Under the pieces are notes generated by a model. That model saw nothing but the letters and a program-made list of their open reading frames with translations, searched no databases and was not told the DNA's origin. DNA of 64,000 nucleotides from Papaver somniferum. Lineage: Eukaryota > Streptophyta > Magnoliopsida > Ranunculales > Papaveraceae. This document shows, one piece after another, positions 45,726-58,467 of this stretch; the stretch's first letter is position 1; each line of letters opens with the position of its first letter. Where the stretch lies: contig NC_039368.1 in NCBI RefSeq assembly GCF_003573695.1, forward strand, positions 13,768,360 to 13,832,359. The letters are read 5' to 3'. Position numbers and translations under genes: made by a program.

Positions 45726-48201
45726 TCTACAAATTTTAGCTTCCTCCAACTTCATTTTTTTTTCTTTTTGAAGCATAACTTACCAGTTCTTATCCAGAAC
45801 CTGTATAAATCTGTAATAAAAATCCAGAAAACAAACTACGCAGGCTGCAAGCAACATGAAGCAAATACCATTTTTTTAAGATTTAATGAAGACGAGAAAT
45901 AATAGAGAATTAGAAATAATTCATTCCATGGTGGCAATATATATTCAATTGCTAAGATATCTGAATCTGTAATTAAACTAATCGGATTGAACATACAAAC
46001 ACGTTCGAATGTCAAGGCAACTACATACGTTTTGTTTAAGGTCGGTAATAATTTTCCTCTCTAGTCAAAAGAAAAAAGAAAGGTCGGTAAACTACTTTTG
46101 ATTTTTTTAATGGAAGGTAATTAATTATAGTTAGTAGAAAGTAATACTATACGAAATGAGAATATCATCATCTAGTGTTGTATACGTCAATGGAAAAAGT
46201 CGAGGCAGGGACGAGCATCTGATTCTAGATCATATGAGTCACATCACATTCATCTAAACTTCAATAACCTCATTCCCTTATCAGGATTATATCCAACTTT
46301 TTAAAGTTACTTAATACGACGAACTTCTTAAACCACTCTTAATTAAAGAAATTAATAACGTGTTTCATACAAAATGCGAGAGACAATTCGCGTGTTAATA
46401 CAAGAGACCTAATATGATTATGGTTAACACAAGTATTAAACGGGACTAATACGTCAATGTCGGTGGTATTCTTGTTAATACGTACGTCAGTTCAGGTATC
46501 ATCCAAAGATGTGGGATCGGCTGAGTTTATTAGGAGCAGTATGGCAGGCAATATGGGCACAATACCATTACCTCAAACTTTGTCCGTGGTGCAGATATTC
46601 CAAAGTGGTATCCTAGTTAACTGCCACGTACGCCTTACAGATTCCACGTGTTGGCGTTGCCGAGCAAGTCAGCATGGCACTCATATCCAATTATCCAGAC
46701 GTGTCTTGTACTTAAGCATGGAGAGTGGAATATCCACACATTATTCCATTCTGAATTTGTAACAAAAATATCTTTGGACTCTCCATTTGTCTCCTGTTGT
46801 TTAGTGGTAATAAATTCGGCATTCACAGCACAATACTTATTGGAGATCATTTTCAGAAACGACTCGCTTATAGCTGCTGTTCAATAAAATAATTTGATTT
46901 ATTTAATGATCTCCAATAAATTATATTGGAGATCATTTTCAGGATCCAGCTAAAAAACTTGGCAACATCCTCGATTAGTTTGGTGCAAGAACAAACATAC
47001 CACTTGTAGAACATGACATTATTCACTCACTACTCAGCCGACGATTCGAATAAATAATTTGATTCATTTGCACGTTTGTTGATTCATTGGAGCAAATGAA
47101 TCTTTAGGGTACAATGCTCACCAGCAATGCCCTACACTCTCATGTTTTCAGAACAAAACAAACAGTCCTAGTTTATCAGATTCATGGGGGCATGCATGGT
47201 CAATAGGATGTTTTTGAGACCCATACGCAGCATCCTACATAACTAGTTCGTAAAGCATCTCAGAAGAAAATATAATTTCTGAATCATATGAGAGATCACC
47301 AAACATTCAGATGCTCGGTATGTCTCAACATAAGTATGGCCAGAAGTTATATATTTTCCATACTTGCAAGTGGACAGAAATGTAGATTCGTGGGACAAAT
47401 GTGCGTAGACCCATGACCTAAAAATCACCACAAGCATGTACTCATTATTCACACTGGATAGACCTTGTAATCCAATAAGCAGAAATTTTCCTAATTCAAA
47501 AAGCCACCATAGCAAATAAGCTAATAAGATTTGTACATCATCTTCGGAAACAACTTATTCACAACAGCTCAAGGATTAGGAGTTCATTTCAAGCATCTCA
47601 ATCTTGATGCTTTGAATTTATCGAAACAAAAAGGCCAGGGCAGTTTTACATTGTAGGATCTACTCCAGAGATCATCCTACCTTGGATATTTACTCTCATT
47701 GTTCGGCAGTATGTACAAACCTTTGTTATTCATTCTAACTACTCACCTACAAGCGTTATCTCTATAAGAGTTGCATCCTCATCAGTGCTGCAGCATGCTT
47801 TCTTCACAAACTGTGAACAGACATCATCACCAAAATTCTAAGAGTAAATCTAACAATTAACTGAATAAATCTTAAACTAAAAATCACAATGGAAATGGTA
47901 ATAAATTTCTATACAACTTCATAAATATGTTTAAGCGGACGCAGTCTTTCTATAACATTATTTTTTGCCTACCTAGAACTGAGGGAATGGGTACTGATAC
48001 TACCTTCGCCATCTGCAGGCATGATAAGGGAAACAAATATTCTGTGGATAAAGGACTGACTGATTGGTATAGAATCTTACAATCATAAGAACCGAAAAAT
48101 CTGCATCTGAAATGCCATAGGAAAAATCACAAAAATATACTTACATTACAAAGAACTTTAGGCATAGTCCTTCGATGCAGAAAGCAAGTGCTGAAAATTA
48201 A
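45726..48201. other. Gene-free stretch downstream of the PLAC8 gene
   Basis: No gene recognised; part of it must be the 3' UTR of the PLAC8 gene. A perfect 13-bp inverted repeat lies at 46905-46937. Confidence 0.4.
46905..46937. repeat. Perfect 13-bp inverted repeat
   Basis: AATGATCTCCAAT (46905-46917) and ATTGGAGATCATT (46925-46937) with a 7-base loop. A third copy of the second arm sits at 46839-46851. Confidence 0.8.
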
Positions 48202-49911
48202 TTAGATATCTTCTCTCTTTATCGACGAGTGCACAGGTGGTGCTACAATAGTTGTACCATTGTATGCTTCAGAAGAGGACTCTTCCCTCACTACAGAAGA
48301 TGATGTATCTGGATTATGGTACCCTTTCATAAATGGATTCTGAGGACTCAAAGCATCTGGTATGTGATTCTGAGAAGTACTTGGAATTCCATAGAGTGGA
48401 GAACTTGGGAATGACCTAAACTGAACTGATCCATCTTCTCTCCGCAAAGGAGACAACATAGGCATATCATTCTCGACCATTGATCTACCGTAATATTTAT
48501 CTTCCACAATTTCATAGAAATCCACAGTTCTCACCTCCTGAGCAAGAGAACATGAACAGCAGCAAAGCCACTGTAAACAGTCAGTCACTTCAGGGTTACC
48601 ACAGCAGAAATAACTAGCTGGCAAGTTATACCTTTTTCTCATTTGAATCCTCCAAAAACCTCCATAGAGCAAACCAAATATACAAAGAATGATGCCCGTC
48701 ACACCCAATGCACCTCTAACAGTTTCGTTATCAATATTGATCGCAGCAAGGTTAAATATCCAAAATGGAGCGAGGCAGAAAAGAAGAAAAGTAGCAATGT
48801 GAACATACATGTTCCCAAATCCAAGTCTTTCCATGTTCCATCCGAAAACGCAGAAACTGCAGAAAAATGAGAGATAAGCCAGAGATATATCATCCCACAA
48901 ATCAAGTAACCCGCCACTCCATCTGGGCGTGCTTTCAATGATCCTTGCATCATCTTTTGATGCAAATAAATACTTTTTCGCAAATCTATTCGCCCGTAAA
49001 GGACTCGGTGTATTACTAACAATTTGAATCTGAGCCTCCTGATCCGTGTCAGAGTCATCATACTCCTTTCCTAAAGGACTAAGCATGGTGTACACACCAG
49101 CAACTGCAGGTGCTCCAATTGCAACTGAGATGCAGATGGCGACTCCTATTGGTGGTCGTTCAGCTCTCTTGTAACCTAAGTTTAGACCACATAATGCATA
49201 CTGAGCAAAACAGTTTATGTGAAGCAGAAAAACAACTACCATCATGTGTCCCCACTCATGAGGCTTACGAGCTCCATCTTTGCAGTAAGCCTTTCTCAGG
49301 GTAGCGACATCCTTCGGTGTCCATCTAAGTAAAAGTATGAGGTGATACATTCGTTTGGGATGTTGGTACAAGCACATAAGGGTAAAAAGAGCATTGAGAA
49401 TTTGGTTATTAACTTCAAACCATGTGTCTCTCTGATATTTTTTAGTTATGACATGGTTTAACATACCTGTCATGACCATGAACAAGATGGCACCTGATAC
49501 AGCAACGACAACAATCCATACAAAAAGTGCCATGTTCAACGGATCTTTGATCCATTCAATAAACACTTTCTTTAGAGAGTGCCAATTTATCTTTCGAACA
49601 AATGGGACTGTGAAACGTTCTTGGATACCTTGGTTTGGAGACGAAGGAACTGAACGCGAAATGTCATCTCTCCCCTCAGCAAAACCCTGGAATTTAGTTG
49701 ATGGGGAACCTAAACCAGACAAAGCTGACGTAAGTTTCTGAAATCCCATGCTAGGAAATACTTTACGACTTTTTTCCTGAGCCAGCAACCTTTTTTGAGA
49801 TGTAAAAATGCGAAGAGGACTTCTACTCTTGCCTTTAGAGGTCGACCCTGACTCTAATTCTATTTCCTCTCCCTCTTCCTCTATACCTTTTCCATTACTA
49901 GCTGAAGCCAT
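48202..49911 (-). CDS. PLAC8-domain membrane protein
   Basis: The start is the ATG at 49911 (MASASNGKG), in good context with G at -3 and +4; the frame extends upstream only through a TTG. 569 aa, single coding exon, no damage. Numbering from that Met: acidic, Ser-rich cytosolic N terminus (1-105), a hydrophobic segment MALFVWIVVVAVSGAILFMV (about 127-147), two more hydrophobic stretches near 224-242 and 255-277, then the PLAC8 region (about 334-462) with SLAYLSFFCSFCVFGWNMER, two further membrane segments and the Cys cluster FCCGNPEVTDCLQWLCCCSC. The C-terminal 100 residues are Ser/Pro-rich. It resembles the large plant PLAC8 proteins of unknown function; relatives in other subfamilies act in metal transport or organ size. 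Confidence 0.9.
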   Translation of the reverse strand: MASASNGKGIEEEGEEIELESGSTSKGKSRSPLRIFTSQKRLLAQEKSRKVFPSMGFQKLTSALSGLGSPSTKFQGFAEGRDDISRSVPSSPNQGIQERFTVPFVRKINWHSLKKVFIEWIKDPLNMALFVWIVVVAVSGAILFMVMTGMLNHVITKKYQRDTWFEVNNQILNALFTLMCLYQHPKRMYHLILLLRWTPKDVATLRKAYCKDGARKPHEWGHMMVVVFLLHINCFAQYALCGLNLGYKRAERPPIGVAICISVAIGAPAVAGVYTMLSPLGKEYDDSDTDQEAQIQIVSNTPSPLRANRFAKKYLFASKDDARIIESTPRWSGGLLDLWDDISLAYLSFFCSFCVFGWNMERLGFGNMYVHIATFLLFCLAPFWIFNLAAINIDNETVRGALGVTGIILCIFGLLYGGFWRIQMRKRYNLPASYFCCGNPEVTDCLQWLCCCSCSLAQEVRTVDFYEIVEDKYYGRSMVENDMPMLSPLRREDGSVQFRSFPSSPLYGIPSTSQNHIPDALSPQNPFMKGYHNPDTSSSVVREESSSEAYNGTTIVAPPVHSSIKREDI

Positions 49912-50004
49912 CTCCGACCCAACTAAAATCTTTCCCAGAGTATACAAGCTTCACATACAGTACAAAGATACCCTAATTTCTTCTTCTTAATCTAGGTTTC
50001 GGCC

Positions 50005-50268
50005 GCTACAGCAGCAAATTGTTCCAGTTCTACAATACAACGAAAATGAAACCGTAAATAACAAAAATTTTACCATTTTCCTACTAGTATACAGCGTATC
50101 GTGCCTTGAAGCTTATCAATTGCCTGATATCCCAAAATTAGAAGAATTTACATCAATCAAATGATCAAATACTACTTCGAAAAACCCAACAAAGTTGAAG
50201 GCATGTGATAGACCAGAGCCAGAAACCAAAAATTAAACCATAGAAAAGTAATCAGATAGTAAACATAC
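50005..50268 (-). other. Probable 5'-UTR intron of the PLAC8 gene
   Basis: On the minus strand the donor AGGTATGTTT begins at 50268 and an acceptor ending TTTGCTGCTGTAG closes at 50005, about 95 bases before the ATG. Inferred from consensus only. Confidence 0.5.
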
Positions 50269-50269
50269 C

Positions 50270-51237
50270 TCTTTTGTTAAGGAGATGCTATGAATTTACA
50301 CACACATGAAAAACCAAAAAGAAAAGTCTCTGCTCTTTCTGAAATTTTTACTCAAAGACTCTTTCCAAAATCAGAAATGAATCAATAATCTATGGCGTTT
50401 CAATCTCTAGAATCGAAATTCTAAAGCATAATACTGTAAATGATGATCATTGATGAGGATATTTTGATAGTTGTGACGACTGGCAGATGAGAAGGTGCTT
50501 TTTCGGAAGGCTCTGGTTAAAAGTGTGACGGTTTGAACTTTGAACTTTGAGAAACAGAAGTTTTTAACATTTTGTACTTTTTCCGTTACAAATAATAGAA
50601 AGAGAAAGTCAAAGGTGCATAACATTGTGAGTCAAAAGAGTCAAGAAACGAATAGAAAACAAACGCGCGTCGCTTCTGTTTGGGTCAGTTAACGTGGCAA
50701 CTGTCATCTTATCTACCAGTTATGAGTACTTTTGGCGGGTTTTTATTAGTTTTTTTATCTTCTGGCCGTTCATAAGACATGGATTTTTCTTTCTTTCTTT
50801 TTTTTTTTTTGGATCACATGATGGACATGGTTTTGATTACCTAATTTGTTGTTGGTCTACGAGCGTCACGCTGGTTACGGTTATTGTCACGCATAACCAG
50901 ATCCATCTCTACCAGTGCAAAATTAGTGCAATGCGTTCTCCGTGTAAACTTTTTACGAGTTTTGAAGCCCGTATTTGGTGCCGTAATACAATGATTGATA
51001 TCGGTCATATGTGTAATTATAAACATTGTGCACGATTCTGTATACAAGAGGTGGATCAAAGAGGTTTAAGATTCGAATCAAGAGATCTTAAATATCTCCA
51101 ACTAACAATTTATTCGTTTCGTGTCTATTGAGCAGTGAGATATGATGTTTTACCAACATTCCGTATCCAACTCTAAAACAAAATAAAAAATGCACAGTCA
51201 AGTTGTTTTCCATTACACGCTAAACATATACAGATGC
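50270..51237. other. Upstream region of the PLAC8 gene, no other gene seen
   Basis: Must hold the PLAC8 first exon and promoter; I could not fix a TATA box. The frame at 50694 (plus) has no domain and is T-run rich. Confidence 0.4.
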
Positions 51238-52285
51238 TTTTTTTTTTATAAGAAAAATAGGAACAATCCTAAACAAAAGACCAGATGAAGTTTAGATTTC
51301 TGTCCGAATCATTTCTAATATTGAGTTGGTTCATCAAATGTCTAAGCTCATCATTTTTCTATCTATCCAACGTGATAGATTTGTTACAATAAACAGCTAA
51401 ATTTGCAGCCAAAGTATTGTTTTGTCTGTTAATTAAAATAAAAGAAGTAGCTTTAAAGCTAAGAGGTTTGTTGTACTGGCTTCCAAAAAAAAAAAAGAAC
51501 TGCCTTTGAATCTGTTTGCTTTTACATTCCAATCAGCAGCAACAATATTGGTTCCTAGTCGCATTGAAATTCAATGTTGTGTCCACTTAATTCTGTAGCC
51601 CAATGGAAAGCAGCTTCAGCTCCATTTAGTTCAAGAAGTTCTTTGGACTTCCATCCCGATGATTCTCCTCTTGCTTCTTTGCAATGACATGTATCATCAA
51701 CTAGAGTTAGTGCCATTGCAGAATCACAGATATCAGTCATCATTGATGTTGCTATGTTTATTCTATATCTCATGAAACCAGGGTAGTGCCAAGTAGTCAA
51801 TTTGGTTATATGTAGGTTCTGGTCTTTGAGTGGATCATAGTACAAACTTTGTATGATATTGTAATCCTTATTGTTGATTGACATATAGGAGTTTATGTAC
51901 TTGACAATTGTTATGACAGTCTGCCAACTATTTTGGTCCTTCTTATTTAGAACTTTATTACATCTGACCTTCCAAATATGCCAAGATATAGTGCTGCAAA
52001 GCTCTTCCCAACTCATATCAGTGCCATCTTTTTCGGTATTGATAAACCAATTTTTCATCCAATCATGACAGTCAATTGCATTACCTCTAACATATGGAAT
52101 ACTGAAATTTAAATGGTTCCAAACTTGAGTGACAAAATTACATTCAAGAAACATATGTGTCATTGTTTCGTTGTGTTCACTGCATAACTGACAAGATTTA
52201 TTTGTTTGGTAAGATAGCAGCAACTCGCATACTATTTGGAAGTATGGAGTTTGCTAATTTCCACACAAACATCTTAATTGATGGT
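51238..52285 (-). mobile_element. 5'-truncated LINE B fragment
   Basis: A T10 run at 51238-51247 is its poly(A) tail on the minus strand. The frame 52223-51555 has the zinc-binding region (CQLCSEHNETMTHMFLECNF) followed by an RNase H-like start (DSAMALTLVDDT, LELNGAEAAFHWATELSG). It is the same family as the LINE at 27552-28443. It starts abruptly next to LINE A; the exact junction (about 52260-52290) is not fixed. Confidence 0.8.
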
Positions 52286-55029
52286 GATGCCCCATTAGAT
52301 CATTTGTTACAATTACATTGAGGAAGTGCGGGGTTACATTTTCCCAGATACACGAGTGTAGATTCTCTCCTACCTGTATTTGTTGTTTCACTCCGTTGTT
52401 CGCTAGTTCATCTGCCGCCTGATTTGTTTCTCTAAATGAGTTGTTTATAGAGAATTCCGCGATTCGGTGTAGGTGGTCTTGGATTTCTCCTATCATATTT
52501 CGAATGATCCATGGTGCTTGTTCCTTGTCTTTGTAAAACAAGGCTGCCAAAGTTTCCGAGTCAGTCTCAAAAATTATCCTTGGCCATCATTTGGTTGTTG
52601 CCATCCTGGTGGCCAGCAGGAAGGCCCAAGTCTCCGCTAACATTGCTGTTGTTAACCCAAATTGGAGCTAACATTGCCATTATAACAGTTCCTTTTGAGT
52701 CTCTACATATCCAGCCTGCTCCAGCTATACCTGTTGTACCTCCTGGTTGTAGAAAGCAAGCCCCATCTGTATTAATTATGAACCAGTCTTGAGGTGGCGG
52801 ATTCTATTTAACCCAAATTATCCGCCTATTTCGCCTTACTGTTCTGTTATGTCATGGCTGATATGCTTTCGTCATCAAATTCTGTTTGGTTGCCCATTTG
52901 AATTCTTGGCTTAGGAGTATGGCAATATGACAGGTTTGTTGAAGAGACTGGATGTTGTTCTTGTGGACTCTCTCATTTGTTGCCAGCAAGATATTCTATA
53001 TCGTGTAGCAGCATGTCGTAAATGTCTCTGTTCCGTCCGCCATCCCTAGAAGATCTTTGAGATTTCTTGGTGCATTGAACCGGTTTGGAATTTGGCCTCT
53101 TTTTCTGCCTAGGTTCTAGGTATGAAAGGTTGTATTTGGGTGGTATATGGTTGATGGTAATGGGTGTGGTGGGAGTAGTAACCTTTCATATGGATTTTCT
53201 AAGACAAGTTCTTCATTCAGAGAGGAGCAGAGCAGAGTCCATACCTGTCTGGCCTTAATGCATTCAAAGAGACAGTGGTTTGTAGTTTCCGGTTGTTGGA
53301 GACAATTTGGGAACGCGTCGCTGTTTGTTACCTTTCTATTGTGCAGAAGATTCATAGTTGGTAATCCATCATGAGCGACTTTCCATAGGAAAAGTCAAAT
53401 TTTTTAAGGGCACTTCGCTTTCCAGATTTTTTTGAAGTCCTGTTCAGTGTAGCTAGTAGCATTGGAGTCATGTGTGTCGTTATTGGTAGACGATGGCTGA
53501 TAAGCTAATATCTGATAGCCACTTTTGACTGAGTATGTTCCATTATTCGAATGCGGCCAAATTGGTTTGTCAGGGATGGAAGGATTTGAGATGTGAATTC
53601 CAAAGATTGCATTTACTGCATCCCGTGTGAATAGCTTGCGTAGCATAGGTATGTTCCAATTGAAAGAGTGAGGTTCGAAAAGAGTACTTACCCAATTCTC
53701 CTCCTCGCATGTTACTGAGTTGATTGGTTCATGCATGTGGTACCAATTCTCCTTAATTCTTGTTGTGAGCCCATTTCCGATCTGTATTGCATAATTATGT
53801 TGAACAAATAATCTACTTTGTATATATTCTTCCATGCAGCACTTGCCGAGTACGGTAGTTTGGGAGGGTCTCTCAGTATATATTTTTCCTGCAAGTACTT
53901 TGCGTGATAAAGAGAGTTGCAAATCGTGTTTGGCTTTTCATAGAGTTGCTATATTATTTTACCCAGCAAAGCAAAATTTTGTTTCCTGGCGTTCTGAATT
54001 GCCAAACTTCCGTTTCGAATAGGCAAATTTAATTTGTCTTTCCCAATTGTATGCATCTTCTTTGTATTGAGGTCACGCCCCCAAAAGAAATTCCTCGATA
54101 TCCTATCCATTTTTTTGTGTACATAGACCGGTAACAGCTGGGTTTGCATAATGTGGTTAGCAGTAGGCATCAATGAAGAATTGATAAGAGTCCATCTACC
54201 TGCCTGATTGAGAAATTTCGCCATCCATCCCTTCGTCTTCCTCTCCATTCTTTGCAACAACTGTGCAAACATGGGAGCCGAGTTCCTTCCCTCTTTAAAC
54301 TGTACTCCCAGATATTTCGTGGGGTTGTGGGTTGTAGGGGTATTGAAGGTGTTGGCTAGCCAAAGGACCTGGTTTTGGTTTAGATTTGGGTGATGAATCA
54401 GCATTGATTTTTGGGTATTTATCAATTGGCACGCTCAAGAGGCATAAGAGTGCAACACATTTTTAGGGAAAGGAAAGCATCCTGGTTTGCTTTCCATGTG
54501 ATTAGCAGGTCATCTGCATACATCAGGTGAAGAATAGGTCTTGCGAAAGATGAGATTTTCAGGCCTTGTACTTCTCCTTTGTGCTCCATTCTTGCCAGGT
54601 TCGTTGAGAGAATTTCTGCATAGAGGATGAAAATGTAGGGTGATAGGGGGTCTCCTTTTCGGAGTCCACGCCTAGGTTTGATGTTCCTTTGTGGAGAGCC
54701 TTTAACATTCACCGAGTATGTAACTGAAGTTATGCAGAGCATCAGGTATGCAATGAACTTCTCATGGAATCCGAGAGATGTTAGCGTTTGTTTCACAAAA
54801 CCCCAGTCCAGGCTATCGTAAGCTTTTTGAACATCTAATTTAAGAGAAATTTTCGGATCCTTGGTAGGTGGAGATATTCATATGTGGTGAAAAAGTTCAG
54901 TTGCAATAGCGATGTTGTCATGGATAGCTTTATTGGGTAGGAAAGCACTCTGAAACGGGCTGATTATGAATTGAAGTAATGGTCTAATTCTATCTACCAG
55001 CAATTTGAAGATGACTTTGTAAGCTACAT
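52286..55029 (-). mobile_element. LINE A fragment, cut by the LARD-like element
   Basis: Minus order from 55029 down: reverse transcriptase (LLQFIISPFQSAFLPNKAI, SLKLDVQKAYDSLDW, KPRRGLRKGDPLSPYIF, and an intact LMYADDLL box at about 54510), post-RT region (54425-53404, with YLGVQFKEGR and NGTYSVKSGYQ), zinc-binding region (53355-53116, ETTNHCLFECIKARQVW) and RNase H (52800-52254, INTDGACFLQPGG, FRETNQAADELANNG). Frames are broken by shifts and stops. The N-terminal half lies beyond the inserted LTR element at 55030, outside the window. Confidence 0.85.
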
Positions 55030-58000
55030 TGTAGCACCCCCTAAGCTAGCAGCTGACCAATCCAAGAGATTAACTAAATAAAGAGGGTATACAGATCTAA
55101 TTCAAACACTTAAACATTCAATTAAGAAATCTGCTACAAAACTTATCCCAAAACTAACCCTGCTCAGAATATATATACATAAACTTCTCTCAAATGATAC
55201 ATATACAATACTCAATTGGTTTACAGATACAATAAACAACATAGTAAACATAGCAGAAGTTAACAAATTAACGGAGTCAACACTTGTGGCTTTCGCTGCG
55301 CAACTCTGATCTGTCTCTGAAAACTGAAAATGGGAATAATTATTATTTCACTTCTAAGTAATCATAAACAAGATTAAGAAAAACAATAATGTTTTCCAGA
55401 CATTAAATATTGACCAAGTCACTGAGATACACAAACACGAATATGGACAAGCTCTTTCTTCAAACAATGTATACTATGGTTGTGCAATTCCGAACTCGCA
55501 AATCCACACCTAATCGTAAATATGGATGTCTACAATTCCGAACTCGCAAACTGTCGACCGATATAAGCATAAAAGATGAATTCATGTAGATATAAATGTG
55601 AAAGAGCATATCCTCACAGAAGTAAACAAACATGTATATGGGCAAAATCCTTCTTCAAACAATGTATACTATGGTTGTGCAATTCCGAACTCGCAAATCC
55701 GCACCTAATCGTAAATATTGATGTCGAAAATTCCGAACTCGTAAACTGTCGACCGATATAAGCATAAAAGCTGAATTCATGTAGATATAAATGTGAAGGA
55801 GCGTATCCTATGTACCATAAGTGGAAATTCGTATTTCCCATAACAATTCATATGACAAACAAACATCACAAGTCCTTTCCAAACCATGGAAAGATTAACA
55901 AAATCAACAGAAATATAGTAATGCAATTTAAACAAAACATGGAATGCACACTAGACAATGCATGAGTTTGTTAAGCATAAACTTTGTAAAAGAAACAACA
56001 ATGGTTACAAAAGAGTCAAATGTATCGCCACCTCTTTTGATGACAAACCACGCCTACCTCGAGATCTACGATCCACTGGTTCATCCTTTGAATCGCTCGT
56101 TGTTAATACAGACTAATTGTTAATCACACAAGAAGTCTAAGAATCTAGCCAAAATGGCTCACACAAGAGACATACAAATCTATCTAATGGTTGTAAGCCC
56201 ATTTATGGTTCTACCCTTTGTATTCTCTAAATTTAATATAGTTAAGGTTTACTAATTGAATTAAGGTTGTTCGTCCATTAGCTAAGTCTTATGAATATCT
56301 ACAACTTTTTAGAAGGAATCAAAGGTCAATTCAGATCATAAGGGGTCCAAAATATCAATCTATGAATACATGATACTAAGCCCAAGTTATCTAAATAGGC
56401 CCATTAACTAAGGTCCAATCCAACTAAGTTAACTAACGGTCAAAGTGATGGTCAGACAGAGTCAGCTAACAGTCAACGTCTAAGTCTAAGCCTAGTCAAC
56501 GGTCAAAGGTCAAACCTAGTCAATGTCAGGTCAAGGTCAACTGAGTTAAGGTCTGGTCAACTGAGTCAACATTGAGTTAACTCAGTCCTAAGACTGATCC
56601 AGGTAAATCAGATTCTCAAATAACTCAGTCAGATAGACTGAGTCAGAAGCACTAGATCGAGTTCTGTAAAAATTACCACCATCAAGTTCAGTCTCAATTC
56701 AGCACTACCATTACAACTTGAAATCTCTATTCCTCTCTAAATATAGTTTCATCTGTAATACCAAATCACTACAAGACAGTTAACAATTCAGATCAATAGC
56801 ACCAACCATTGCCACCTCATCTAACTAGCCATGACATCTCTACCAGCTATTTCAGTTCCACTTCCATAGCAACTCTTAACTGCAACAACATCAACATATA
56901 GCACATTCATATAAACTTATCCATTTTACACTTAAAGCATCGTCAATGCAATGCTCAATTCATCTCTTATTCATTCTTGCACAAACACTTGGCCTTATTC
57001 TATAATTGAATCTTAGACACTTCCATTACACATTTCCTGCAATTATTCATAATAACAACACCATCACTTACAGTTTCCAAACCCCCACCAGTCACCCATA
57101 TCCCTTGTAACTCGAACATCACTAGCACAACTTGTAACTTAGTTCAATGCTATACAAATCTGCAACACCAGTTCCATTAACTTTCAAATTACCAATTCTT
57201 TGAATCGCAACACCATAACCATCACCTTGCAATTCAATCATACCGTCATTTAAAATTTATAACTAATTCATGTCTTCAAGAACTCTCTCTTCTACATCAT
57301 GCATCCACAATAATTCAAATTGAATCTCAAGAACAGAAATAACAACTTTTCTAAGTTAACATAGAAACGCAATTAACTCAAACCAACTCTGATCACCAAC
57401 AATCATAATGATTTCACCATCTTCTTAACACGAGAATCGAACCCAGTTCTTCATCAGCTTCAAGTCAACACCCTAACTTCAACAACATCTTCAGTTTACA
57501 AAATCCAGAACCCTAATTATCACTCTCAAGAAATTCTTTAGCCTTAACCTTGATTCAATTCAAACCCATATCATATCAACATCCTAAACATCAATTTCAT
57601 CTTCAAGCTAATCTCTGAGTCCTTCTTACAAACGCTAACTCTTCGATTCTCTACTGCAGTTTGAGAAACACTTAGTAAATCCTCCTATTTGCAAATAACA
57701 ATGAAAACCCATCCTCAATTGACTGATTTCACAATCAAATCAACATAATTCCTCAACCGACTCAAAGAACCTAATTCAGTTCATCTTGAGAAACCCTAAT
57801 TCAAATATCTTCAATGATTCGCCACTGAATCAACTTCAAACTCCAATTCAATTACAACCCTTTTGTTCTTCATCTTAGAACAACCTATCAACTTCATATG
57901 AATCCAGAATCCATCTCAAAACTCTAAATCTGCTTCATAACACATCATCACAATTTTCGAATCTTTATCAACACCAGAAACAACTTCTATTGCATAACAT

Positions 58001-58467
58001 CTTCATCAAGATTGATTCTCTCAATCGAGTTCTCTCGTTTTACTCTCAAACAATCGCAGAAGAAAAGAACATGGGAAGAAGAAAGAGAATAGAAGTAGAA
58101 AGAAGAAGAATGGAAAATAAGAAAGAAAGAAGGAAAGAAGGGAGAGTTTATCTGCTCGTCTTGGTTGGATAAGACCAGCAAATGACAAGTTTAGCTGGAT
58201 AAGGGTAGCCACCTGGCTAACAGCGAAAAGACTATTTTTCCCTTCAGTCAAAGCTGATATCTTCTTCGTCTGATATCCGAATGACACATTCGAGTAGTCC
58301 ATTCCGCATAACTTCTCGAGTTTTATCTAACGGTACTAGTTTCGTAACTAGGTCGTTGTTAAATTAATTTCTAATATTTAACGTTCGAGATACACTAATC
58401 GAGTAATTGGCGGCTTAATCGTCTCTTGACTAGTCTAATAGCGTTGACGAGCTTGAGGATCCTTACA
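55030..58467 (-). repeat. 3' LTR of the LARD-like element
   Basis: 3438 bp, TGTAGCACCC at 55030 to CCTTACA at 58467. It includes a 195-bp tandem duplication (about 55446-55810) and GTCAA-rich simple sequence near 56440-56580. Compared with the other LTR it lacks a 300-bp block (junction near 56662). Confidence 0.85.
55446..55810. repeat. Tandem duplication of about 195 bp in the LTR
   Basis: Two units starting near CTTCAAACAATGTATACTAT, offset 195 bases, each with GTCGACCGATATAAGCAT. The right LTR has the same duplication, but its second unit has lost about 65 bases between two CCGAACTCG copies. Confidence 0.8.

Noticed and set aside
49912..49947. Upstream 12-residue extension of the PLAC8 protein
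   Set aside because: Begins at TTG with no ATG; the ATG at 49911 has good context.
50694..51131. 145-aa plus-strand frame upstream of the PLAC8 gene
   Set aside because: Crosses T-runs and shows no domain.
56440..56600. GTCAA-rich tandem-like stretch as a regulatory array
   Set aside because: Irregular simple sequence shared by both LTRs; no consistent unit.
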